Shown piece after piece: positions 25,650 through 33,389 of a stretch of DNA of 64,000 bases; the first letter of the stretch is position 1, and every line of letters begins with the position of its first letter. The translations under genes were made by a program, and so were the position numbers. Source of the stretch: Embleya scabrispora DSM 41855 (GTDB taxonomy: Bacteria; Actinomycetota; Actinomycetes; Streptomycetales; Streptomycetaceae); the NCBI RefSeq assembly GCF_000372745.1, contig NZ_KB889561.1, positions 293,288-357,287 of the forward strand. The letters are read 5' to 3'. The notes beneath the pieces were generated by a model, which saw only the letters and a program-made list of their open reading frames with translations, made no database searches and was not told the origin of the DNA.

Positions 25650-27212
25650 GTGGTGCGTGACGGTGGGAGATTCGACGTCGTCGTGGTCGGAGGCGGACAC
25701 AACGGCCTCGTCGCGGCCGCGTATCTGGCGCAGGCGGGTCGATCGGTCCTCGTACTGGAACGGCTCGACGACGTGGGCGGCGCGGCGGTGTCGTGCCGGC
25801 CGTTCCCCGGGGTCGACGTGCGGCTGTCCCGCTACTCGTACCTCGTCAGCCTGCTGCCGCGCAAGATCGTCGACGATCTGCGGCTGCCCATCGAATTGCG
25901 CCGGCGCCGAGTCGGGTCGTACACCCCGCTCGGTGCCGGCGGCTTCCTCGTCGACGCCGCGGACCGCGCAGGCACCCGCGCCGAGTTGACCCGCTTCGCG
26001 GGCTCGCAGGAGGCCGACGCGTGGGAGCGGTTCGGCGCGGCCACGGCACGACTGGCCGGTCGGGTATTTCCCACCCTCACCGAACCGCTGCGTTCCGCGG
26101 CCGAGTTCCGCCGGCTGGTGGACGACGAACGCATCTGGGACGCGGTGTTCGGGCAGCCCCTGTCGCACCTGATCGAGGCGGAGTTCGCCGACGACACGGT
26201 GCGCGGCGTGGTGGCCACGGACGCGCTGATCGGCACGTTCGCCCCGATGGACGACCCCGCGCTGCGGCAGAACCGCTGCTTCCTCTATCACGTCGTCGGC
26301 GGCGGAACGGGCGACTGGGACGTGCCGGTGGGCGGCATGGGCGCCGTCACCGCGGCCCTTGCCGACGCGGCCCGCGCGGCGGGGGCGCAGCTGCGTACCG
26401 GGGCGGCGGTCGGCTCGCTGGATCCCGACGGTGAGGTGCGGTACGCCCTCGGCGATCGGGAGTATCGGGTGACGGGTGGACACGTGCTTGCCGCCGTCGC
26501 GCCCGACACGCTGAACCGGCTCCTGGGTGAGCCCGGCGACGGGCCCGTGCCGGAGGGGTCGCAGCTCAAGGTCAACATGGTTCTCGCCCGACTGCCGCGC
26601 CTGCGCGACCCGCTCGCGGATCCGCGGCGGGCCTTCGCGGGCACGTTCCATGTCAACGAGGGCTACGCTCAGCTCGCGGCGGCCTACGAGCGCGCCGCGA
26701 GCGGGGAGATGCCGACGCTGCCTCCGGGCGAGATGTACTGCCATACGCTGACCGACCCCTCCATCCTCGGTCCGCAGGAACGGGCCGCCGGTATGCATAC
26801 GTTGACGCTGTTCGGCCTGCACATGCCCGCGCGCCTGTTCGCCGGGGACAACGACGGCGCTCGGGCGCGGGCGCTGCGCGCGATGCTCGACTCCGTCGAC
26901 GGCGTGCTTGCCGAGCCGATCGAGGACTGCCTGTTGCGCGACGGCGAGGGCAACCCGTGCCTGGAGGTGCGCACACCCCTGGACCTGGAGCACGAACTCG
27001 GGCTGCCCGCCGGGCACATCTTCCATCGGGACCTTTCCTGGCCCTACGCGCAGGACGCCGGGACACACGGCACGTGGGGTGTCGAGACGGCCCACGATCG
27101 CATCCTGTTGTGCGGGGCCGGCGCGCGACGCGGCGGGGGCGTGAGCGGTATCCCCGGGCACAACGCGGCGATGGCGATCCTGCGGGGCGGCCCGGCAGGG
27201 CGGGTGCGTTGA
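25650..27212 (+). CDS. FAD-dependent phytoene-desaturase-like oxidoreductase
   Basis: 520 residues from the GTG at 25650, preceded by CGGAGGCGAAT. The Rossmann FAD site is VVVVGGGHNGLVAAAYLAQA with ERLDDVGGAA. The C-terminal FAD segment is LLCGAGARRGGGVSGIPGHN. The substrate part carries RLSRYSYLVSLLPRKIVDDL and a CHTLTDPS segment typical of the PYROXD2/CrtI-like branch. Such proteins desaturate or isomerise lipophilic substrates, but most in this branch are uncharacterised. No carotenoid genes are adjacent. Confidence 0.85.
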   Translation: MVRDGGRFDVVVVGGGHNGLVAAAYLAQAGRSVLVLERLDDVGGAAVSCRPFPGVDVRLSRYSYLVSLLPRKIVDDLRLPIELRRRRVGSYTPLGAGGFLVDAADRAGTRAELTRFAGSQEADAWERFGAATARLAGRVFPTLTEPLRSAAEFRRLVDDERIWDAVFGQPLSHLIEAEFADDTVRGVVATDALIGTFAPMDDPALRQNRCFLYHVVGGGTGDWDVPVGGMGAVTAALADAARAAGAQLRTGAAVGSLDPDGEVRYALGDREYRVTGGHVLAAVAPDTLNRLLGEPGDGPVPEGSQLKVNMVLARLPRLRDPLADPRRAFAGTFHVNEGYAQLAAAYERAASGEMPTLPPGEMYCHTLTDPSILGPQERAAGMHTLTLFGLHMPARLFAGDNDGARARALRAMLDSVDGVLAEPIEDCLLRDGEGNPCLEVRTPLDLEHELGLPAGHIFHRDLSWPYAQDAGTHGTWGVETAHDRILLCGAGARRGGGVSGIPGHNAAMAILRGGPAGRVR

Positions 27213-27279
27213 CGGCCGGCACGTGAGCGGGCCGTGGCCGGCGGTACCGGTGGGCCGTCCCGCGTCGGGCGGGCGGAGA

Positions 27280-27767
27280 ACCGTACATCCTGGTGGAGGC
27301 AACGCCGACCTGCACGCCGTTCGCCATCATCGGACCACCCGAGTCGCCGCCGGCGGTGATCCCGTTACCGCGCTGCGCGCAGATCGCCGAACCGTTGTAC
27401 GCGTCACGGCAACCGCCGGTCACGGTCACGTTGGCGACCTTCAGGAACTGCGACCGGCAGTTGATCTCCTGGTCGAGGCTGCCGATGCGGAACGTCAACT
27501 GCCCCCGCTGACACAGTGTTTCGCGGTGAGGATCCAGGTGGGCGCGATGATGGTCGAGGTACACGTCTGCCTGCCGGCGGAGAACAGGCGGGCGGCCCAG
27601 GGGGCGTTCTGCGTGTATCCGCCCCCGATGATCGGCTGCGGGCCGCCGGCCGACGGGCTCTCGGCGGAAACCGCGGACGTGGCGGGAGAGGCGGTGGCCG
27701 TGGCACCGAGGGTGAGCACCATGAGCAATGCGGCCAAGAGAGTGGGGACTGTCCTGGCTATTCGCAA
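27280..27767 (-). pseudogene. Broken secreted trypsin-like protease
   Basis: A TTG start at 27767 follows GAGGAA. A signal peptide (TVPTLLAALLMVLTLGATAT) and the zymogen-type junction PIIGGG lead to the catalytic His in TAKHCVSGG. A stop follows immediately in frame. The next frame continues QLTFRIGSLDQEINC and reaches the Ser motif AGGDSGGPMMANG. One missing base in the five-C run at plus-strand 27504-27508 would explain the shift. The region with the catalytic Asp is deleted, and the C terminus is lost after GVAST. Not functional as read. Confidence 0.8.
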
Positions 27768-27961
27768 AGTTCCTCGTTTCCGAAGACACGCGGTATCTCG
27801 CGTGTGGTGTCCAGGGGGCTACCAGGATCCCCAAAGCCGCCGGTCACGGGTAATGGCAATCTTCCATACCGTCGGTGTTATGCCTCCGACCCGAATGGCC
27901 GTACCGCGCCCGGACGGTGTGGGCGGACGACCCGGATCGGGACGCTTCGGGTCGTCCTCGT

Positions 27962-29047
27962 TCACCTCCCCGAGGCGAGGAACTCACCCCGTGGCGGACC
28001 GGTTCGAGTCATCCGTACGCGTGTGACGCCGAGCAGACCGGCGAGGGGCACCTTGGCGGTGGTCTGGCGTGGGCTCACCGTGAGGCCCTGGAAACGGATG
28101 CGATCGAGGAGGTGTTCGGCCAGCGGCATGATCAGGTGTCGGCCGCGGCAGCGGTCGGAGGCGTGGCCGAACGGGAAGTATCCCGCGTGGTTGTCGGCGT
28201 CCAGGTCGGTCCAGCGTTGCGGACGGAAGTCGTCCGGGTCGACCCACAGTTCGGGGTCGCGGTGGCTGAGCAGCGGCAACAGCAGCACGTCGTCGTCCGG
28301 ACCGATCCGGGGGTCCAGGGCCGGGAACTCGGGAGAGGCCACGCGCAGGATGTTCCACGACGGGGGCAGCAGGCGCAGCGACTCCAGCACGATGTGCCGG
28401 TTCGACACGTCGGCGTCGAAGGGCGAGCCGAGCCAGAGCGCGTTGGTCACCAGCGCCGACACACCCAGGCACACCGGGGCCGCGACCCGTCGGTACAGGC
28501 CCAGCGCATGATGCCGGTCGTCCGGGTCCGAGGCTGCCGTGGCGGTCAGCGCCGCGAGCCGCGACATGGGCGCTTCCGGGTCGGGCGTGCCGGGCAGCGC
28601 GGCACTCGTTCGGACCGCGACCCGAGCCAGTACGGGCATCGCCTCGAGTCGACGATCGGTGAGCACGCGCAACCGCAAAGGATCGGGACGAAAAAGCAGA
28701 TCACGAAGATAGCCATGGCCCACGTGCGGCCAGTCTCCGGAAAGATCCACGGAATCGGGAACCGGCCCCTGCAAAGCAGCCCGGACATCCCGCGAGAGCG
28801 CCTGCAGCACGTCGGCCGCCTCCGCACGGGCAATGGATCTTCCGTACAGCGGCTTGAAAGTCGGCCGCTCGAATTCATGGGCGGACCTGCTCCCGAGAAG
28901 TTTCTCGATCAGGTCCGGATCGGCGACTCCGACGGTGTCGGCGTCCACCCGAAAGAACTTCACCCCGCGCTGTTCCCGAAGAAGTTCTTCGATCTTCGGC
29001 GCAAAAACCGTGGCCCGGGCACGCCCGACCGTATCGGAACGACTCAT
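27962..29047 (-). CDS. Short cytochrome P450, predicted atropopeptide-forming enzyme
   Basis: 361 residues from the ATG at 29047, chosen for GTGGAGAGC directly upstream; longer in-frame starts lack a ribosome-binding site. The haem-thiolate motif is FPFGHASDRCRG with Cys300. The ExxR pair is ESLR at 222-225, and the PERF-like segment is FRPQRW. The normal I-helix AGxDT motif is replaced (APVCLGVSALVTNALW), and the protein is about 40 residues shorter than usual P450s. A 28-codon peptide gene ending TWFIWYS lies 191 bases upstream on the same strand. Tryptorubin-type atropopeptides are made by one P450 acting on such a peptide, making C-C and C-N bonds between aromatic side chains. Confidence 0.85.
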   Translation of the reverse strand: MSRSDTVGRARATVFAPKIEELLREQRGVKFFRVDADTVGVADPDLIEKLLGSRSAHEFERPTFKPLYGRSIARAEAADVLQALSRDVRAALQGPVPDSVDLSGDWPHVGHGYLRDLLFRPDPLRLRVLTDRRLEAMPVLARVAVRTSAALPGTPDPEAPMSRLAALTATAASDPDDRHHALGLYRRVAAPVCLGVSALVTNALWLGSPFDADVSNRHIVLESLRLLPPSWNILRVASPEFPALDPRIGPDDDVLLLPLLSHRDPELWVDPDDFRPQRWTDLDADNHAGYFPFGHASDRCRGRHLIMPLAEHLLDRIRFQGLTVSPRQTTAKVPLAGLLGVTRVRMTRTGPPRGEFLASGR

Positions 29048-29238
29048 CGGTGCTCTCCACATGGCGCAGGTCTCGCGCCCGGTGCCGCCGACGTACGGCT
29101 GCACCGGACGCGAGCCCGGGCGGCGAACCGATGCTTCGCCGGGCCGAGGTGGCGCTACCGCAGGAGTATCCATCGTGCGGCGGCGGCAGGCACGGCCCGC
29201 GTCGGTTCGATGATCAACCGGTTCTCAGGATGTGCGGA

Positions 29239-29325
29239 TCAGCTGTACCAGATGAACCAGGTGGCGGACTTCAGGGACTTCTCGGTCCTGAACCTCTTGG
29301 AGAAAGAGTTGACGATCTTGATCAC
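29239..29325 (-). CDS. Atropopeptide (tryptorubin-like) RiPP precursor peptide, 28 aa
   Basis: A GTG start at 29325 with GGAGG five bases upstream and a TGA at 29239-29241. The leader is basic and amphipathic: MIKIVNSFSKRF, RTEKSLKSA. The peptide ends TWFIWYS, with aromatic residues W23, F24, W26 and Y27. Tryptorubin A has the hexapeptide AWYIWY; here Thr replaces Ala, Phe replaces Tyr, and a Ser extends the C terminus. The GTG start and small size make it easy to miss. No dedicated transporter or protease is adjacent; the neighbouring trypsin-like gene is broken. The P450 gene downstream is the expected maturase. Confidence 0.88.
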   Translation of the reverse strand: MIKIVNSFSKRFRTEKSLKSATWFIWYS

Positions 29326-29348
29326 GACAACCTCCAGGTGACTGTGAA

Positions 29349-29380
29349 CCGGCCGAGTCGCGCATGACTCGGGCGGCCGG
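29349..29380 (-). other. Strong hairpin in the precursor 5' leader
   Basis: CCGAGTC (29353-29359) pairs with GACTCGG (29366-29372) over a 6-nt loop; four more pairs form outside a 4-nt bulge. It ends 23 bases upstream of the precursor start codon. It could stabilise the leader RNA or act as an attenuator; no U-tract follows. Confidence 0.5.
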
Positions 29381-29456
29381 GGCGATAAACCATCGCTACA
29401 GAATCCGACTTTCCGATTCTCGTCGCCTGGAAAGTGAATCCCCGAGACTAAAGGCA

Positions 29457-29478
29457 AGTCAATGTGACGTGGATCACA
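29457..29478 (-). promoter_or_regulatory. CRP-family operator abutting the -35 of the atropopeptide promoter
   Basis: TGTGA-N6-TCACA (29463-29478) is a perfect match to the CRP/GlxR-type consensus. It directly adjoins TTGACT (plus-strand 29457-29462 read on the minus strand), a good -35. The -10 at 17-18 bp is poor (ATTCAC/TTCACT), and the operator centre lies near -43 relative to the inferred start. This geometry is that of class II activation and suggests that precursor and P450 transcription depends on a CRP-like regulator. Confidence 0.6.
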
Positions 29479-29585
29479 GATCGAAAACGCCTCCATAACA
29501 AGCCGCTCATTTCCGGCCGGCGCTTATCCAAGCATACTCACACACTGTTCACACAAATCGCGGAAAACAGTTGTTTGTCGATCTT

Positions 29586-29616
29586 GCCGGCCATGCCGAC
29601 GAGCGGGACGGCCGGC
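29586..29616 (-). terminator. Possible terminator after the kinase-like gene
   Basis: GCCGGCC (29586-29592) and GGCCGGC (29610-29616) form a 7-bp stem with a 17-nt loop, 63 bases after the kinase stop codon. The region 29340-29678 otherwise has no gene apart from the CRP-type site and leader hairpin of the precursor. Confidence 0.4.
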
Positions 29617-29678
29617 GACTCCCGACGCGGGCGTGAACATGCGTTTTCAGCCGGCGACAATTTCCACGGCACACGACG

Positions 29679-30527
29679 TCACCCGCACGCTCCGCCCGTC
29701 GGTCGGTGGCGCGTGGGGTTCCTGGACCGATGTGCCGGGTTCCGGGTGGTGGTGGTCTCGATCAGGGCCTCGAGTTCGGGGTCGGCCCATGGGCGGTGGT
29801 CGGTCAGCGCGGCACGGTGTCGGCCGGTGGCGATGTCCCCGAGGATGTCCCCGGCGGTGACACCGGGACCGAGCAGACGGGTGGTGGCGGGCGCGTGGCC
29901 GGTCCAGGCCCAGCGCAGCGATGCGCCCATGCTGTAGATCTCGGCGGCTTCGGTGAGCGTGACGGCGGCATCGGGTTTGCCGTCCAGGAGTTCACGGGCG
30001 ATCTCGGGTGCGGTGGACTGGTCCATGCCGCCTCGGTAGGGGCTGGGCAGCGGCAGGTCGGGGTGGTGGGCGAGGTCGTGGTCGATGAACTCGACCGTGT
30101 TGCCCGGGGTGATCAGGATGTTGGCGGGTTGGATGTCGCCGTGCCGCCACCCGGCTGCGTGGAAAGCGGCGAGCAGGTTGAACGCCCGATGGGCGATTCG
30201 CCGCAGGCTCACCCGGGTGCCGGGCGTGCAGGTGCGGCGGGCGGCGACGCACCAGTCCCACAAGGTGGTGCCCGGTCGCCAGGCGATCGCGACCCACGCA
30301 CCGTCGCCCAGGCGTCCGCTCGCGGCCCCCGCCGGATGCAGATGCCGGTCGTGCAGGAGGGTGACGGCACGGGCCTCGTGCAACAGTGCTGCGACATCGG
30401 CGGGTTCGGACGCGGTCCTGATCTTCCAGTGCCGGGTGCGCCAGGCGGCGGTGTGGTCCGAGGTCAGCGGGCGCGGCGCCTCGGCAACGCCCAGACTCTC
30501 CAGCGCGGCGGCGAGCAGCGGGTCCAT
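29679..30527 (-). CDS. Protein-kinase-like enzyme paired with a small peptide gene
   Basis: 282 residues from the ATG at 30527, which follows GGAGGTGAC. The catalytic loop is HGDIQPANIL (HxDxxxxN), the metal-binding DFG equivalent is FIDHDLA, and an APE-like APEI is followed by IYSMGASLRWAWTGHAP. The N-lobe Lys may be in WRTRHWKIRTAS, and the Gly-rich loop is not evident. Overall it looks like a compact Ser/Thr-kinase or APH-type fold. It lies 112 bases downstream of a 69-codon peptide gene on the same strand. Phosphorylation of that peptide, for example as a prelude to elimination, is an inference from proximity only. Confidence 0.7.
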   Translation of the reverse strand: MDPLLAAALESLGVAEAPRPLTSDHTAAWRTRHWKIRTASEPADVAALLHEARAVTLLHDRHLHPAGAASGRLGDGAWVAIAWRPGTTLWDWCVAARRTCTPGTRVSLRRIAHRAFNLLAAFHAAGWRHGDIQPANILITPGNTVEFIDHDLAHHPDLPLPSPYRGGMDQSTAPEIARELLDGKPDAAVTLTEAAEIYSMGASLRWAWTGHAPATTRLLGPGVTAGDILGDIATGRHRAALTDHRPWADPELEALIETTTTRNPAHRSRNPTRHRPTGGACG

Positions 30528-30639
30528 CGTCACCTCCGCACGGGCCGCACGGGCCGTCGGCGCGACGGCCGGACGAGGCGGAACGCCGCCGGGCGGTGGC
30601 GTGGTCGCGCCCGGCGGCGACCCGCACGGCGTGCGGACG

Positions 30640-30849
30640 TCAGTCGTCCTTCTTCCACCGGCCGGCTTCCTGGGTACCGGTGTACTCGCCGATCGCGGCG
30701 CCGCCGCCCGCATGGATCAGCGGTGTGCCGTCGGCGGTGACGTTGAGGCCGAGGGCGTCGTCGAAGTGGTGCTCGGGCAGTGCCGGGCGAGATACCCCGG
30801 CAGGATCTGGAGCAGGGGCCCTGCGGGTGAGGATCAGCGGTCGAACCAT
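30640..30849 (-). CDS. 69-aa small peptide, candidate RiPP precursor
   Basis: The ATG at 30849 has an excellent AGGAGG eight bases upstream. The N-terminal half is Pro-rich (MVRPLILTRRAPAPDPAG). It then reads HHFDDALGLNVTADGTPLI, HAGGGAAIGEYTGTQEAG and ends RWKKDD. There is no Cys. The F/Y-D...DG-P pattern and hydroxy- and acid-rich tail recall precursors annotated as ATP-grasp-modified RiPPs, but no ATP-grasp gene is adjacent; the nearest partner is a kinase-like enzyme. Family membership is a guess; the gene itself is well supported by its ribosome-binding site. Confidence 0.62.
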   Translation of the reverse strand: MVRPLILTRRAPAPDPAGVSRPALPEHHFDDALGLNVTADGTPLIHAGGGAAIGEYTGTQEAGRWKKDD

Positions 30850-31076
30850 GGGATTCCTCCTGTCCGTTCGATGCGGGCGCCGCGGCTGGGACATGCCGTA
30901 CCTCCGAGTGAACCCCGCCTCGCCACGCCTGAACAGCCCCTGCCCGCACCCGGATCGCGCATGCGCCGACCTCCGATCCCAGCCGATGCCCGGCGCGGCG
31001 AGCCGGCCGCGGGATCGCCCGATACGGAGGGGGCGGGTGGTGCGGGGGCGGCGCCCGCCCGCAGGCACCGCATACG

Positions 31077-31187
31077 CCCGAAAGCCCGTACCGCGCGCAC
31101 CTGAAGCCCGTTCCGCACACGCGCCCGAAGCGCGTTCCGCGCGCCCGATGCCGTTTCCCACCAGCCCGAAAGCCTGTTTCGCGCGCG
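31077..31187 (+). repeat. Degenerate tandem repeat, about five units of 20-24 bp
   Basis: Units begin at about 31077, 31100, 31123, 31144 and 31164. Each starts CCCGAAAGC or CCTGAAGC-like, continues CGTTCCGC or similar and ends in CGCG. They lie in the 563-bp gap between the small peptide gene and the MFS gene, in which no coding sequence is supported. They could be remnants of a slipped intergenic element. Confidence 0.55.
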
Positions 31188-31412
31188 GTCTTCGTGGCAT
31201 AGGATCCGGCCGCAGGTGGTGCGGAGGGAGTCGAGACATGCCCGGTCGTCCGAGCGCGCGTTGACGTCGTAGGCCGTGATCGGCCCGTCATCGCGTGCTG
31301 CCCCGAGGTATGTCCTCGACGTGCGGCACAGCGAGCCCTCCCCGCCCGAACCGGCGGCGCGCTTGCGCGCCCCCGGGCGCGGGTCTCGTCTTCGGCAACC
31401 CGAGGGGTCCCG

Positions 31413-32762
31413 GTGCCACCCGCATCCTCCGCGACATCCGCCACGTGCGATTCGAACCGTCCGGTGCCGCCGAGCCTGTGGCGCGACGGCGACTTCCGCA
31501 GACTCTGGGGCGGCCAAACGGCCTCCCAACTCGGCGAACACGCGAGCCTGGTGATCCTGCCGCTGATCGCTGTGCTGACGCTCGACGCGGACGCCGGGCA
31601 GTTGGGCGCCCTGCGCGCGGTTGGGCAGGCACCGATCCTGCTGTTGTCGCTCTTCGTCGGGGCGTGGGTGGACGGGTGGCATACCCGTACGGTCATGGTG
31701 TCGGCCGACCTGGGTCGGGCCCTGGCACTGGGTGCGGTCGCGGTGCTCGGCCTGCTCGGCGGGCTCGGGCTGCCCACGCTGTTCGTCGCCGCCTTCACCG
31801 TCGGCGCGCTGTCGGTGTTCTTCGACGTGGCCTATCAGACGTCCGCGGTCCGGCTTGTGCGGCGCGATCGGTGGGTACAGGGCAACAGCGCGCTGGAGGG
31901 CAGTCGTTCGGCGGCGCAGATCGGCGGTCCCGCGCTCGGTGGCATGTCGGTGTCCGTGTTGTCGGCGCCGATCGCGGCGGTGGGCGGCGCTCTGTTCTTC
32001 GCCCTGTCGTTCCTGTCGATCACGCGTATACGCCGCCCCGAATCGCTCCCGGAGCGCACCGAGGGTGCGCCGGGAGTCCGGCGGCGGATCCTGGAAGGGC
32101 TGCGTTTCGTCACGCACGATCCCACGCTGCGGGCCATCGGCCTCGCCTCGGCCGTCTTCCAGTTCTCCTTCGCCGCCTTCACGACCGGCTATCTGCTCTT
32201 CCTGCCGCGCGAGTTGCACCTGTCGGGTGCCGTCGTCGGGCTGACGCTCGCGGCGACGGGTCCGGGCGCGCTCCTGGGTTCGTTGGCGGCCGCCCGGCTG
32301 CCGGCCGGATTCGGATACGGCCCGGTACTCGTGACCGCGGCGGTCGTCGGCGACGGCGTGTTGCTGTGCGTGCCGGTGCTGCACGGTTCCGCCGCGGTGA
32401 CGATCCCCGTACTCCTGGCGGTCAACGTCGTGTTCGGGGCCTTCGGGCAGTTGGTGAACGTCACGATCATGGCCGTTCGGCAGGCCGTCACGCCGGATCG
32501 TATGCAGGGTCGGGTGGCCGCGACGATCACGTTCGTCGGCATGGGTTCGACCCCGCTCGGCTCGCTGCTCGGTGGTGTTCTCGCGACCACGTGGGGGCTG
32601 CGCGCCGGCCTCCTGCTGACGGCCGTGGCTCTGCTGGGCTCCCCGATATCGATCGCGTTGTCCCCACTCGCCCGCCTGGGTCGGGTGTTGCCGGCCACCC
32701 GCGCCGACACTCACGGGTCGGCCTGCCGCGCCGACGGGGCGGCCCGATCCGCGCACCCGTGA
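31413..32762 (+). CDS. MFS transporter (EntS-like)
   Basis: 449 residues, GTG start with GAGGGG upstream. About 12 membrane segments; the opening SLWRDGDFRRLWGGQTASQL and LGEHASLVILPLIAVLTL are typical of the MFS_3/EntS group that exports siderophores and drugs. VQGNSALEGSRSAAQIGGPA and MQGRVAATITFVGMGSTPLG are the usual loops. Its gene stands between the peptide/kinase pair and the hydrazine cluster and could serve either, or neither. Confidence 0.87.
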   Translation: MPPASSATSATCDSNRPVPPSLWRDGDFRRLWGGQTASQLGEHASLVILPLIAVLTLDADAGQLGALRAVGQAPILLLSLFVGAWVDGWHTRTVMVSADLGRALALGAVAVLGLLGGLGLPTLFVAAFTVGALSVFFDVAYQTSAVRLVRRDRWVQGNSALEGSRSAAQIGGPALGGMSVSVLSAPIAAVGGALFFALSFLSITRIRRPESLPERTEGAPGVRRRILEGLRFVTHDPTLRAIGLASAVFQFSFAAFTTGYLLFLPRELHLSGAVVGLTLAATGPGALLGSLAAARLPAGFGYGPVLVTAAVVGDGVLLCVPVLHGSAAVTIPVLLAVNVVFGAFGQLVNVTIMAVRQAVTPDRMQGRVAATITFVGMGSTPLGSLLGGVLATTWGLRAGLLLTAVALLGSPISIALSPLARLGRVLPATRADTHGSACRADGAARSAHP

Positions 32763-33389
32763 CGTCGCCGGCCGTTCCCTGGAAATAGCCGTCGAAACCA
32801 ACTTGGCAAATGCCGGCACAAAACTTGTTTTACCTCGGGGTAAACGGAATACGATCTTCGGGTTATATGATCACGAGCCGATAAATGATCTCTCCGAGGG
32901 GTCCGCTCGACGGTCTAGCCAAGCCGCGACGACTGCTATAGAGTCTTGCTCGGTCATCAGCCCGCGTAGACTCGCGTGCATAGATTTGATGACACGTCAA
33001 TGAAGTGAAATAACCGTTCCATAGCATTCCGACGGGCCCGAGGTTCCTCCTCCTGTCGATGTCGACTGACCGGATGGATTGGAATCGGATCCCGCCGCCT
33101 GTTCCGGTGACGTAGCCGTCGACAAAAAGTGAACAGGGAACGAACAGAGAACATGGCGTGGATGTGACCCGACCACTTTTCGCCGTCCGACTCCTGCTGT
33201 GGAGATCTTTTCGATTCAGGCGGCACAGGGTGGCGAATCTCTGAGAAGCATCTGTCGTGAAGCTCCGGGTGGGGCCGCTCCCGACCGCACCCGAGCTGTT
33301 CTGTCGCCGCCCCGTGAGTGGCCCACGGAACGACGCGGAATTTCGCCGGATGATCAGTCCTGCGTGAGTACTGGGAGTGTCTTCGAGCT
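32763..33389 (+). other. AT-richer intergenic region upstream of the hydrazine cluster
   Basis: About 630 bases without a convincing gene, lower in GC than the surroundings. A hairpin TTTACC-TCGG-GGTAAA (32829-32844) may end transcription from the MFS gene. TTGATG (32986-32991) and AATAAC (33009-33014) are 17 bp apart and are a weak promoter candidate, giving a leader of about 370 nt. Short GAACA-type direct repeats (33128-33152) follow. A cis-acting leader is possible but no known riboswitch is recognised. Confidence 0.4.

Noticed and set aside
30640-30849. Assigning the 69-aa peptide to the ATP-grasp at 52.5 kb
   Set aside because: They are 22 kb apart on opposite strands with a separate operon between them; no shared motif supports the link.
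32829-32844. Hairpin TTTACC-TCGG-GGTAAA as a riboswitch element
   Set aside because: Only a 6-bp stem in isolation, without any recognisable conserved aptamer; more likely a weak terminator.
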